From Oncomelania hupensis (lineage: Eukaryota; Mollusca; Gastropoda; Littorinimorpha; Pomatiopsidae), in contig CM072525.1 in assembly GCA_036898135.1 (NCBI GenBank), positions 58,569,200-58,633,199 on the forward strand: a DNA stretch of 64,000 nucleotides. The letters are read 5' to 3'. Under the pieces are notes generated by a model that ran no database searches, was not told the DNA's origin, and saw only the letters and a program-made list of their open reading frames with translations. Every line of letters starts with the position of its first letter. The first letter of the stretch is position 1. Of the stretch, positions 24,553 to 33,223 are shown piece after piece. The translations under genes were made by a program, and so were the position numbers.

Positions 24553-26274
24553 CCTATCCTATCCTGTCCCATAACCCGAAGGTCGTAGGGGCACCACAGA
24601 TGATCGTTTAACCAGCATACTCCATCTTTCTCTGTCCTCAGCAGCCCTCATGGCTTCGCTCAGTGTCAAACCAGTCCATTCTCGAATGTTGTCCTCCCAC
24701 CTCTTTTTCGGTCTCCCCCTTCTTCTACCTCCTTGCACTGTGCCTTGCAGAATGGTCTTTGCAAGGCCTGATGATCTGGTGACGTGGCCATACCATCGGA
24801 GTTTCCGTTTCTTCACCACTGTGAGCAGGTCATCGTGTTGTCCAATGGCTTGTGTGATGGTCTGTCGGACTTCATCGTTGGTGATGTGTTGGGTATAGGA
24901 AATGCACAGAAGTCTTCTGTAGCACCTCATCTCCATGCTTTGTATTCTTCGTTGGAGATCTGCTGTGAGGGTCCATGCTTCGCAAGCATATAGGAAGATG
25001 GAGATGACCAGAGAGCGCAGCAGTCTTACTTTGGAATGTAGACTGATGGTTCTGTCTTTCCATATGGGCTTCAACCTTGTCAGGGCAGCAGTTGTTTGTG
25101 CGATCCTGGAGAGGACTTCCTGTCGAGACCCATTGTCTGACACAATGGCTCCTAAATATTTGAAGCTGTGCACTGTGTTGAGGGATTGGCCTTGTACTTT
25201 GATGTCCGTGTTGATGCCATTGGTGTTGTTGGTCATCATTTTGGTCTTCTCTGCACTTATTTCCATTCCATAAGCTCTGGAGGTGGTGTCAAGCCTCTGT
25301 ACAAGCTGTTCAAGTTCTTGTTCCTCTCCAGCCAATCCATCAATATCATCCGCAAAACGAAGATTGGAGATTGCTCTGCCCCCTATGCTGACTGTGCCTT
25401 CGTGATCTGCAAGAGCATCTGACATGATGCGCTCTAGGAAGATGTTGAAGAGTGATGGAGAGAGTAGGCATCCTTGACGCACACCGATTGTTGTTCTGAA
25501 CCAGTTTCCGATGACGCTGTTATGGAGGACTGCACTGGTAGCCTTGTCATACAGGCTTTTGATGACTTCTATAATTCTAGGGCTGATGTTGTACACTTTC
25601 ATGGTTGCCCATAGAGCTGCATGCCAGACTCGGTCAAATGCCTTCTTGAAGTCTATGAACACATGATATAGATGTTGTTGGTGCTGTAGGTATTTCTCAC
25701 AGATTATTCTGAGGTTGAAAATCTGTTCAGTGGTACTTCGCCCTGCCATGAATCCTGCTTGTTCTTCAGCTATGATTTGTTCAGCTTGTGGTTTCAACCT
25801 GTTGAGTATTATTTTCAGGAGGACCTTGCTGGGATGGCTGATGAGGCTGATGGTGCGGTAATTTTCACACTCCTGAAGGTTACCTTTTTTGGGAAGAGTG
25901 ATGACAAGCGACTGGGTCCATGGTGTAGGCCATTCCCCACTCTGCCAGATCTTGTTACAGATAATGGTGAGAGCATCAGTCATCGCTTCTCCTCCTGCTT
26001 GTAGCAGTTCCGCTGGTATGTTGTCCACTCCCGCTGACTTCCCTTTCTTCAGCGATTGCACTGCTGCCTCAACTTCTTCCCGGAGAATTGGGAGGATTTC
26101 TTCTTCTTCTCTGCTTTCGGGACATGCTAGAACTGATGGGTCTCCATTTGGTGTATGGTTGTAAAGGTCAGAGCAGTACTCTGTCCATCTGTCCAAGACT
26201 TCTTGTTCTTCTGTAAGGCAAATGCCAGACTTGCTTTGGATAGTGGAGCCTTTGGGCTGTTTAACACTTGTCAG
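24553..26274 (-). mobile_element. 5'-truncated RTE-like LINE F3, copy 1
   Basis: A 1,722-bp insertion in the intron between cadherin exons A3 and B2, flanked by a perfect 9-bp target duplication, ACAACTAGT, at 24544-24552 and 26275-26283. The 3' end is a short run of the GGATA unit (CCTATCCTATCCTG on the plus strand) in which the ORF stop lies. The endonuclease half is absent because of 5' truncation. The same insertion is present in copy 2 (48173-49894), so it predates the duplication. Confidence 0.95.
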
Positions 26275-26295
26275 ACAACTAGTAAATCTTTTCAT
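24559..26295 (-). CDS. LINE reverse transcriptase (partial, RTE-like), copy 1
   Basis: A 578-codon open frame. The domains are those of a non-LTR reverse transcriptase: finger motifs SAGVDNIPAELL (~88-99), QAGFMAGRSTTEQ (~179-191), HVFIDFKKAFD with a catalytic Asp (~215), GVRQGCLLSP (~271-280) and the FADD catalytic box (~314-317). A long C-terminal region follows, ending in the basic GGRRRGRPKKRWEDNIREW. There is no apurinic endonuclease domain because the element is 5'-truncated at 26274. The first seven codons, including the ATG at 26295, come from flanking host DNA, so the start is accidental. Clade placement as RTE-like rests on the tiny 3' UTR and repeat tail and is tentative. The frame is intact and identical in copy 2. 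Confidence 0.88.
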   Translation of the reverse strand: MKRFTSCLTSVKQPKGSTIQSKSGICLTEEQEVLDRWTEYCSDLYNHTPNGDPSVLACPESREEEEILPILREEVEAAVQSLKKGKSAGVDNIPAELLQAGGEAMTDALTIICNKIWQSGEWPTPWTQSLVITLPKKGNLQECENYRTISLISHPSKVLLKIILNRLKPQAEQIIAEEQAGFMAGRSTTEQIFNLRIICEKYLQHQQHLYHVFIDFKKAFDRVWHAALWATMKVYNISPRIIEVIKSLYDKATSAVLHNSVIGNWFRTTIGVRQGCLLSPSLFNIFLERIMSDALADHEGTVSIGGRAISNLRFADDIDGLAGEEQELEQLVQRLDTTSRAYGMEISAEKTKMMTNNTNGINTDIKVQGQSLNTVHSFKYLGAIVSDNGSRQEVLSRIAQTTAALTRLKPIWKDRTISLHSKVRLLRSLVISIFLYACEAWTLTADLQRRIQSMEMRCYRRLLCISYTQHITNDEVRQTITQAIGQHDDLLTVVKKRKLRWYGHVTRSSGLAKTILQGTVQGGRRRGRPKKRWEDNIREWTGLTLSEAMRAAEDRERWSMLVKRSSVVPLRPSGYGTG

Positions 26296-26419
26296 TTAAT
26301 TTTTAAAAGAGAGATTTTAAAATAAGAACAGAAACGAAAAAGGAAATAAGCCAACATAAAAAGACAGAAAAGAAGGGAAACAAAAAAGAAAGAAAGAAAG
26401 GAAGAACTCAAACACTTAC

Positions 26420-26605
26420 ACCTCCAACAGCATCAGTGGCATTGATAGTGGTGAAGACTTCACCAGGGTTTATGATCTCAAGGATGCGAGGATTGGGCGT
26501 GGGAATTTGGATGATGGGCGGATTAGGGTCTCGGATCACTGTCACCGTGCACACAATCACTGCGTTGAGCCTGACGCGGCCTCCATCTTCAGCCAGAATG
26601 CGTAG
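26420..26605 (-). CDS. Cadherin-repeat gene, exon A3 (copy 1)
   Basis: A 186-bp, 62-codon exon, phase 0 on both sides, with acceptor CCTTAG/ and donor GGT/GTAAGT. It begins LRILAEDGGRVRLNAVIV (the end of an EC repeat with the A.DGG motif) and passes the boundary at VTVIRDPNPPIIQIP. It ends VFTTINATDAVGG. It is the exon upstream of the LINE-bearing intron. Confidence 0.88.
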
Positions 26606-26926
26606 CTAAGGATCACACACAAATAATAGCATCCATTATTATTATGATTATTACGATTATTATTATGAAATAGTCATCAATGAGTAAAAAGGATTCATTT
26701 ATAAAATTAACAAACAAATGGCTTGACTTGAAAAAAAAAATTTATTCTAAAGTTTAAAAAAAAAAGTATTCTAAAGTGAAAAAAGGAGTGATAAATAAAC
26801 AGAAGGTAATGTACACCTTGTCATGAGTGAAAGTACAGTCAATCATAGCAATTGTTAGCCTGGAGTCAAAACAAACAGTGTATGCCACTCCTGACCCACA
26901 GTCACAAACAAGCAATGCATACTCAC

Positions 26927-27061
26927 TCTGTACACCTTGTTGATGTCTGACAAAATGGACTGTGCCAGCGTCACTCTGCCCGAGCTGTTGATGGCATAAA
27001 AGCTTTGTAGACCATCATCACCGATGAGGCTGTACTTCAAGCTGTTGTTACCAAAGTTGCT
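26927..27061 (-). CDS. Cadherin-repeat gene, exon B3 (copy 1)
   Basis: A 135-bp, 45-codon exon, phase 0 on both sides, with acceptor CTTGCAG/ and donor AGA/GTGAGT. It reads SNFGNNSLKYSLIGDDG, then FYAINSSGRVTLAQSIL, the typical F.I....G.I.L pattern of EC-repeat strands, and ends DINKVYR. It splices to exon A3 (LRILAEDGG). Confidence 0.9.
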
Positions 27062-27443
27062 CTGCAAGACAATAGGTAAACAATGCATTATGCAAAGCGA
27101 ATATTGTTCATTGTCAGTAAAAAAGGGATGGAAGGTTGGAAACAGAGAGAAAACTGAGAATGGGATGGGTGTGAGAAAGGTGGCAGCAACAAAATACTCT
27201 TGTTATTATTATAATTTAGTGGTAACGTTGAAAAATGAATTTAGAAGGCGGCAAAGGAATTGATGACAACAACTAGAACAACAAGAAAGAAGACCTAGAA
27301 TAATAAACAATTTCACAATCATTGTCGTCAGCATCTAAAGAAGATGACAATCACAATGCCATGATAAAAAACTTATGCCAAAACTGGAGATGATGAGAAA
27401 CAGAAGACCATAAAGGTAACAAAACGAAAAAAAAGTTTCTTAC

Positions 27444-27650
27444 AGCCACACCATTGGGCAGGAAATTTGGATCAGCATCAGAGGCTGTTCGGATCAGCAC
27501 CTCTGTGCCAATGGCTGCATTGGCAGTAAGATTGGATGCGCAGTTTGAATTGCCAAAGTCAGGTCTCTGCTGGTTGCGGACGATGTATATGGTCACCTGA
27601 GCTGTGTTGGTGCTTGGAAGCCCAATGCCATCGACAGCGCGCACTTGGAA
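27444..27650 (-). CDS. Cadherin-repeat gene, exon A4 (copy 1)
   Basis: A 207-bp, 69-codon exon, phase 0 on both sides, with acceptor TTTACAG/ and donor GCT/GTAAGA. It reads FQVRAVDGIGLPSTNTAQV (the conserved A.DG..P end of a repeat), the boundary VTIYIVRNQQRPDF, and IGTEVLIRTASDADPNFLP with its acidic Ca-binding site. In copy 2 the Asp of RAVDG is Tyr. Confidence 0.9.
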
Positions 27651-28204
27651 CTGTAAAGGAAAACAGAGAGGGTGTGAATGAAATCAAGAAAACAACAATC
27701 ATCATCAAACTAATGAACATATCGTTAAAACAAAAAAAAAGATAAGTAAAATAAATTAAAAAAATTCTTTAAACTAATTAACATTATTATTGTTATAATA
27801 ACAACATGGTAAATTAGTGCTGTTATTTGACAAATGGTGTGGAAAAAAATCTCCACAAATAATTGACATCCTGCTAAATTAGCACAAAGTGATGGAAAGG
27901 TTACCTCAAAAATATGAGCATCATAAACACTATTATCAACTGTGCTATCAACATTGGGCAACAACTGTCATCAGAACAAAAGAAAAGCAAAATCGCCGTA
28001 GTCATTATCATCTTCACCACTACTACCATCAACAGAACCATAATCACATAATCATATATCAACATCACCATCACCATAATCATCATCTTTACACACTTTC
28101 ATCATCAAAACAACAAGGGCCATCCTCACACTATTTTCATCAATGCATAGCCATCATCATCACAATCAATGAATCATCAAAGGTGGCAACTCACAGTGAA
28201 CGTG

Positions 28205-28847
28205 TGTTACACTCCGTTTGATGATGGTGTTTTCTATCAGTATCTGATTCAGCCCCGATGCTTGAATTCCTGATAGTTGTGTAACTCAGATTCGTTTATT
28301 CACACAGCCCGTCCAAACAGCATACAATTCACAAAGTCGACGTATGAAGTTTTCCACTTTTATTCAGCACACATCAACAACTGCATACAATTTTCAATTC
28401 AACTCAACAACTTTCACAGCAACTTTCCAAATCACTATCAACAACTTTTCCATCTCAACAACACACGGAGCATCGAATAAATAATTTTTCCTCTCCTTCG
28501 AGATGACGACAGCTCGTTCTAGAAAATGACGCATTACAACCAACCAATCAGAATTAAAGATCGTCATCACTGACTTACGTCATACTTCTCTCTTCCTGCC
28601 AAAAGAATGTTCTCCATTATCTACGACCATCAAGAAGCTTCGATCGATAGTAAACAAACGGATCCAGAAGATTCTCCAACAATATCGACTAACAAAAATT
28701 ATCAACGTTATACAAAGCCTCTCCTAACAACAATGCAAACTCAAATCAAAGGTAAATAAACTCCATTATTGAATACTTTGCAAAACGAAACGATTAGATC
28801 TATCGTGCGCGTTTTAGACACACTACCATTGGCGTTTCAACGTAACA
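28205..28847 (-). repeat. 3' LTR (643 bp)
   Basis: Read on the minus strand it starts TGTTACG and ends GTAACA. It appears identical to the other LTR at 33224-33866 over its full length, implying recent insertion. Confidence 0.97.
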
Positions 28848-28860
28848 TAACCCCCCACTC
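28848..28860 (-). other. Polypurine tract of the LTR element
   Basis: On the minus strand GAGTGGGGGGTTA immediately precedes the 3' LTR (TGTTACG). Such purine runs prime plus-strand DNA synthesis in LTR retrotransposons. Confidence 0.8.
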
Positions 28861-28953
28861 AAGAAGAAATTTACCCAATTTCTTTCAACAACGTTGAAAC
28901 GTAATGCACAAGCAAAGTACGGAATTAAAACTTATTTCAGACCGTCTGAACAC

Positions 28954-29118
28954 TGTCAATGTTCTCAGCTCATTCACACAGAGTCAATGTTTCTCATCTT
29001 CAAATCTGTCTGGATATTGTCAATGTTCACAGTTCATTCACACAGAGTCAATGTTTCTCGTCTGCAAGTCTTTCTGGGTACTGTCAATGTTCACAGTTTA
29101 TCTACACGGTCAATGTTT
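28954..29118. repeat. ~64-bp tandem repeat at the 3' end of the LTR element
   Basis: About 2.5 imperfect copies with TGTCAATGTTC at 28954, 29019 and 29082 and CACACAGAGTCAATGTTTCT between them. It lies between the end of the ORF and the polypurine tract, in the place where a full-length element would continue into RT/RNase H coding sequence. Confidence 0.85.
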
Positions 29119-32100
29119 TTTCATTCGCAAGGAAACGACGCCCTCGTCAGTTGCGGTTGTCATCGGCCCAGGGTCAAAGACGACAATCACGTGGGCTTTC
29201 CTGGAGTCAGTGCGTCCTCCGTTGTCTCCTTCTTCCATCGGATGTCCGACGCAGTCGACGTTGTCAGCTCCCAGGATGCATTTGCTGGGTCTCACGGTCA
29301 GGTTGGCTTCTGCGAGACGGTGGAACAGCTCCCTCAAAGTCTGCAGATGCTCCTTCCAGGTCTGGGTGTGGACTTCATGTTCGACCAAAGTCGTAGAGCC
29401 TGGGACATCATTGAAGTTATGGGGAAACTCGCCCATTAGGTCCTTGAGCTCCAACTTTTGACCTTCCGTCAAGCTCGGTCCTAGCTTAACATCATCGATG
29501 CCTTCTTTGCTGTGGAAGTCTCCCAGTTCCAACAGTTCTTCGCTGTCAAAGCTGTCGTCGGTCACAGCTGCTGTGGCTGCGTGCACAGTCTCTGGTAGCC
29601 TTTCCACGTACAGTTTAAGGAGGTTGGCGTGGTATATCTTGGAATACTGGCCGACCTTCACCCTGTAGTCGTTGATTCCCACCACGGTCTCCACTTCGTA
29701 CGGGCCTTTCCATTGCATCAGCAACTTATTATGATCAGTAGGTAGCAGCACCAGCACTTTGTTGCCAGGTTTAAACTTCCTGTTCACAGCCCTACGGTCA
29801 TAGTAGTGCTTTCCACAGTCCTCGGACTTCTTCAGGTTTTCTCTGGCTATCTCGAGAGTCTGCTGCAGCTTCTCCCGTAGCTCAAACACGTACTGGTAGC
29901 TGTTCTTCACCTCTGGGGTGTCTACTTCTTTCGTCCACAGTTCTTTTAGGATGTGCATCGGCCCTCGGATGGTTCTTCCGTACAGCAGCTCGAACGGAGA
30001 AAAGCCGGTGGACTCCTGCGGTACTTCTCTGTAGGCGAAAAGTAAGGCGTTGATATAACGATGCCATTGTCTGGGCTGCTCGCTGCACAGTTTCTTCAGG
30101 GTGGACTTCAGCGTAGCATTGAACTTTTCGACAAGCCCGTTGCACATTGGATGGTAGGGTGTCGTAGTCAAATGCCGGATGCTCAGCAGTCTGTTGACCT
30201 CCTTCATGCAGTCAGAGACGAACTGCGTCCCGAGGTCTGTCAGAATTTCTTCAGGCACTCCAAGTCTACTGAACATGTCCACCAGTGCCTCTGCTACAGT
30301 TTCAGTGTCAATTTTCTTCAGAGGCACTGCTTCTGGGTACCGAGTCGCATAGTCCACTAAAGTCAGTACCCATCGATGACCTTCTTCACTCGGAGGTCTT
30401 ATTTCGCCGATTAAGTCTAAGGCCACCCTCTTGAAAGGTCGGTCGATCAGAGGCATCCTCTGCATAGGCACTTTCGGGACCCTTCCTCGAGGTATGGTCT
30501 TCTGGCAAATGTCACATGATCGGCAGAAACGGCTGACGTCCGCATGAAGTCCTGGCCAGTAGAACACCGCCTGGATTCTGTCCGACGTCTTCTTGATGCC
30601 CAGGTGACCTCCCATGATTGAGTCATGCGCTACTTCCATCACCTGGCGCCTTAGGGGTAATGGTACCAATACTTGACGTAGTGGTTTCCCTCCGTTGACC
30701 CTCGGGTGCTGGAAGATTCGATACAGGATCTTGGCCTTCACCTCAAAATAGACCGTGCCACTGCTCTTTGTCACGTGGTCTTGGCGGTTCCTGTACTTGT
30801 TTAAAGTGCTATCAGCTTCCTGGAGCTGGATCAGCTTATCTCTGTCCACGATGGCAGCTTTGGAGTTGTCGGCGACCTTCAGTGGCGTAGACGTCTTGTC
30901 TCTCTTGGCCTGGGCCCTGGTAGTAACAGCACCGACGATCTCTGGTCGGCAGGGCTGAGCCGGAGTAACCACATTATCCCGTAGCAGCTCTGTAAGGTCT
31001 CCATCGGGAAACGGCAGTGGATCCTCCTCCACAACTTCGACGCGTTGGGTTGAGGCAGGACTCCACTCTGGATCGGGGTCGTCGGGTCGTCTCGCGCCGT
31101 CGATATTCCCGATCATCAAATCATACAGCGGCTTCTTCAGGCAAACCGCTTCGACTTCGCCTATGTAGAAAGGGGTGTTGACATGAATCTTCGCAACTGG
31201 CGCTCTCACACATTTGCTGTCGGCCATAAGTGTCCATTTTGAATCGCCAGTGAACTGTTCTTTAGCGATTAGGTCTTCTCTGACAATGACCCCACTGCAG
31301 CCAGAGTCTCTTAAAACAGTCACTTCATGATTTCCGACGCGTCCCTTGGAAACAGGCATGTTCTGGACGGTCACAGCTGCGCTGGCGACGACGGGGATGG
31401 ATTTCCCGTTGGCAAGGAGAAGTTGGCCATCAGTCATGCACTCTTGCACGTCCGCAGGGGTAGCTGTGCGCTCGGTTTCACTCGGAAGAATGACGCTCCC
31501 GCCGCACACTTGATGGTCAGATCTACTGTTTTGCCGTTGATTAGAGAAACGTCTCTGTCGGTTGCCCACCGCTGCATTGTCCGTACTGCCCCGCTGTCCG
31601 CTACTTTTGTTTTGAGGACAGTTAGCCGCTCTGTGGTCTGTAGCGTTGCAGGTGAAACAGCCCCTTGAATGCCCTTCCCTGGGAGGAGGCGTGGAGTCCG
31701 TCTGTCTCTGGCTCGTCTGGCTCCCTTGGATCTGGTTCCCATGGTTTCCAGTCTTCTGAAAATGTTTCGTCGCGCTGGGTGGCCCCAGGGTCTTCCCATG
31801 AGCGATGAGATATCTTTCAGCAGCCTCAGTCACATCTTTAAGCGTCTGCAGCTTTTGTTCTTCTAAGTGGGTCGCTAGGTCCTTGTGACAGGCATTGAGA
31901 AATTGTTCCTTCACGATCAGGTCATGGAGACTGTCGTAAGACTTCCTTTCGCCTGATAACTCCACCCACTTGTGTAGATATGACGACAGGCGCTCCACAA
32001 ACTGCTTTGGCGTCTCGTCTGACTTAGGCCGGCATTCACGGAAGCGTTTACGGTAGCCCTTCTCTGTAAAGTTGTAGCACTGCAACAGGGCCTCTTTCAA

Positions 32101-32661
32101 GACGTCGTAGTTTTTGGCGTCTTCGTTCGACAGTCTGGTGTAAACTTCGAGAGCTTGCCCCGTCAGAAGTGCACTCAGTCGAATTGCCCAGTCTTGAGGT
32201 TGCCAGTTAGAGCTTTCAGCGAACCTTTCGAATCTCGCCAGATAACAGTCAATCTGGTCCTTCCCGTCGACGAAAGCTGGCAATTTTGGAGCCGTGTTGT
32301 CACTGATAACTTGTGGCGCATGCTGCTGTTGCTGGATGCGCGCCAACTCTAGTTGGAACTGCCGATCAGCTTCTCTTTCCTCACGCCTGCGCTCATCTTC
32401 TCTTTCTTTACGCTGCTCTTCTCTTTCTTGCCGCTGCTGTTCAATTTCCAGACGCTTCAATTCTAATTCTCTTTCTTCACGGCGACGTTGCTCTTCTAAT
32501 TCTCGTTCTTCACGGCGACGCTGCTCTTCTAATTCTCGTTCTTCACGCCATCGCTGTTCTTCTCTTTCTTCGCGCAATATTCTCTCCTGGCATTTGACGT
32601 ACTCCGTCAGCTGTTTGCCTTTTAGATTTAGTTCAACCCCTTTCTGCCAGAAGTCAGCCAT
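29110..32661 (-). CDS. Gag-protease-integrase polyprotein with RT remnant
   Basis: A 1,183-codon ORF starting at an ATG 8 bp downstream of the heat-shock-element array. An N-terminal charged coiled coil contains repeated EEQRRREEREL units (~25-112). A capsid region follows (~120-290) whose second half (DETPKQFVERLSSYL... LIVKEQFLNACHKDL) resembles the SCAN fold. The zinc knuckle has C335, C338, H343 and C348. Retroviral-type aspartic protease has DSG at 452-454. Integrase has an H679/H686/C716/C719 zinc-binding domain and the catalytic triad D749, D809 and E845, with exactly 35 residues between the last two. A GPY/F-type module sits near 984-1002. The start of RT (FNDVPGSTTLVEHEV, ~1083-1097) is joined directly to its thumb region (TWKEHLQTLRELFHRL, ~1101-1116), so the fingers, palm and catalytic aspartates are deleted. 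RNase H is absent. The deletion keeps the frame. Confidence 0.93.
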   Translation of the reverse strand: MADFWQKGVELNLKGKQLTEYVKCQERILREEREEQRWREERELEEQRRREERELEEQRRREERELELKRLEIEQQRQEREEQRKEREDERRREEREADRQFQLELARIQQQQHAPQVISDNTAPKLPAFVDGKDQIDCYLARFERFAESSNWQPQDWAIRLSALLTGQALEVYTRLSNEDAKNYDVLKEALLQCYNFTEKGYRKRFRECRPKSDETPKQFVERLSSYLHKWVELSGERKSYDSLHDLIVKEQFLNACHKDLATHLEEQKLQTLKDVTEAAERYLIAHGKTLGPPSATKHFQKTGNHGNQIQGSQTSQRQTDSTPPPREGHSRGCFTCNATDHRAANCPQNKSSGQRGSTDNAAVGNRQRRFSNQRQNSRSDHQVCGGSVILPSETERTATPADVQECMTDGQLLLANGKSIPVVASAAVTVQNMPVSKGRVGNHEVTVLRDSGCSGVIVREDLIAKEQFTGDSKWTLMADSKCVRAPVAKIHVNTPFYIGEVEAVCLKKPLYDLMIGNIDGARRPDDPDPEWSPASTQRVEVVEEDPLPFPDGDLTELLRDNVVTPAQPCRPEIVGAVTTRAQAKRDKTSTPLKVADNSKAAIVDRDKLIQLQEADSTLNKYRNRQDHVTKSSGTVYFEVKAKILYRIFQHPRVNGGKPLRQVLVPLPLRRQVMEVAHDSIMGGHLGIKKTSDRIQAVFYWPGLHADVSRFCRSCDICQKTIPRGRVPKVPMQRMPLIDRPFKRVALDLIGEIRPPSEEGHRWVLTLVDYATRYPEAVPLKKIDTETVAEALVDMFSRLGVPEEILTDLGTQFVSDCMKEVNRLLSIRHLTTTPYHPMCNGLVEKFNATLKSTLKKLCSEQPRQWHRYINALLFAYREVPQESTGFSPFELLYGRTIRGPMHILKELWTKEVDTPEVKNSYQYVFELREKLQQTLEIARENLKKSEDCGKHYYDRRAVNRKFKPGNKVLVLLPTDHNKLLMQWKGPYEVETVVGINDYRVKVGQYSKIYHANLLKLYVERLPETVHAATAAVTDDSFDSEELLELGDFHSKEGIDDVKLGPSLTEGQKLELKDLMGEFPHNFNDVPGSTTLVEHEVHTQTWKEHLQTLRELFHRLAEANLTVRPSKCILGADNVDCVGHPMEEGDNGGRTDSRKAHVIVVFDPGPMTTATDEGVVSLRMKKH

Positions 32662-32669
32662 CTTGATGC

Positions 32670-32758
32670 TTCTGGAAAGTTCTTTTCTGGAAAGTTCTTT
32701 TCTAGAAAGTTCTTTTCTAGAAGGTTCTTTTCTGGAAAGTTCTTTTTCTGGAAAGTTC
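32670..32758. promoter_or_regulatory. Array of six perfect heat-shock elements in the element leader
   Basis: Six copies of TTCTRGAARGTTC, each a perfect TTCnnGAAnnTTC trimer, lie at 32670-32682, 32685-32697, 32700-32712, 32715-32727, 32730-32742 and 32746-32758, with a spacing of 15,15,15,15,16 bp. The array ends 8 bp upstream of the polyprotein ATG. TTCnnGAAnnTTC is the established binding pattern of heat-shock factor trimers. Further dimeric TTCTAGAA, GAATGTTC and GAAGATTC sites occur in the LTR (33536, 33624, 33686). Binding and heat induction are inferred. Confidence 0.75.
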
Positions 32759-33202
32759 TTGACTGTGCTGCACCCTTCTAGACTGTTCTAGAACAGCACG
32801 CTTTCTGCAGTAGCGCTGATGCTTGTCACTAGTCGCCTTCGCTGACGCAGGCCCCGCTGTCCTCGTCGTATGCGACGCTGCACCACGCTGGTGTTGATGT
32901 ATACGCTCCTGTGCTGAAGTAGACTCGACGTCCGCGCGTCGTTCTCTCTAATACTGGCGATGTAGCTCCGAGACTGTCCCTCGACGTAGTCTTGCGGCAG
33001 CCACGTAGTCCCGATCTGTTGTTCGCTCACGAAGCAACTCTTCAGCGACTACACGCCCTTGCAGTCAACCCGAACCTATCGGTGATGTAGTCCCAGTATG
33101 TTGGCCCCTCTCGACGCAACTCGTTGGCGGCTACCCTCGATGACTGCCTCTCGTAACGTTGACTCGCTTGTTGTAGCAGTTGAACCCTTGGCTATGGCGT
33201 GA

Positions 33203-33220
33203 ATCGCGGCTTGACCCCCA
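33203..33220 (-). other. Candidate primer-binding site of the LTR element
   Basis: On the minus strand TGGGGGTCAAGCCGCGAT starts three bases after the 5' LTR. The leading TGG matches the complement of a tRNA CCA end and the position is right. The priming tRNA is not identified. Confidence 0.55.
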
Positions 33221-33223
33221 AAA

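Noticed and set aside
24650..25422. Several plus-strand ORFs of 60-112 codons over the minus-strand LINE (and their copies)
   Set aside because: Antisense shadows of the RT frame; they recur wherever LINE fragments occur and show no family features.
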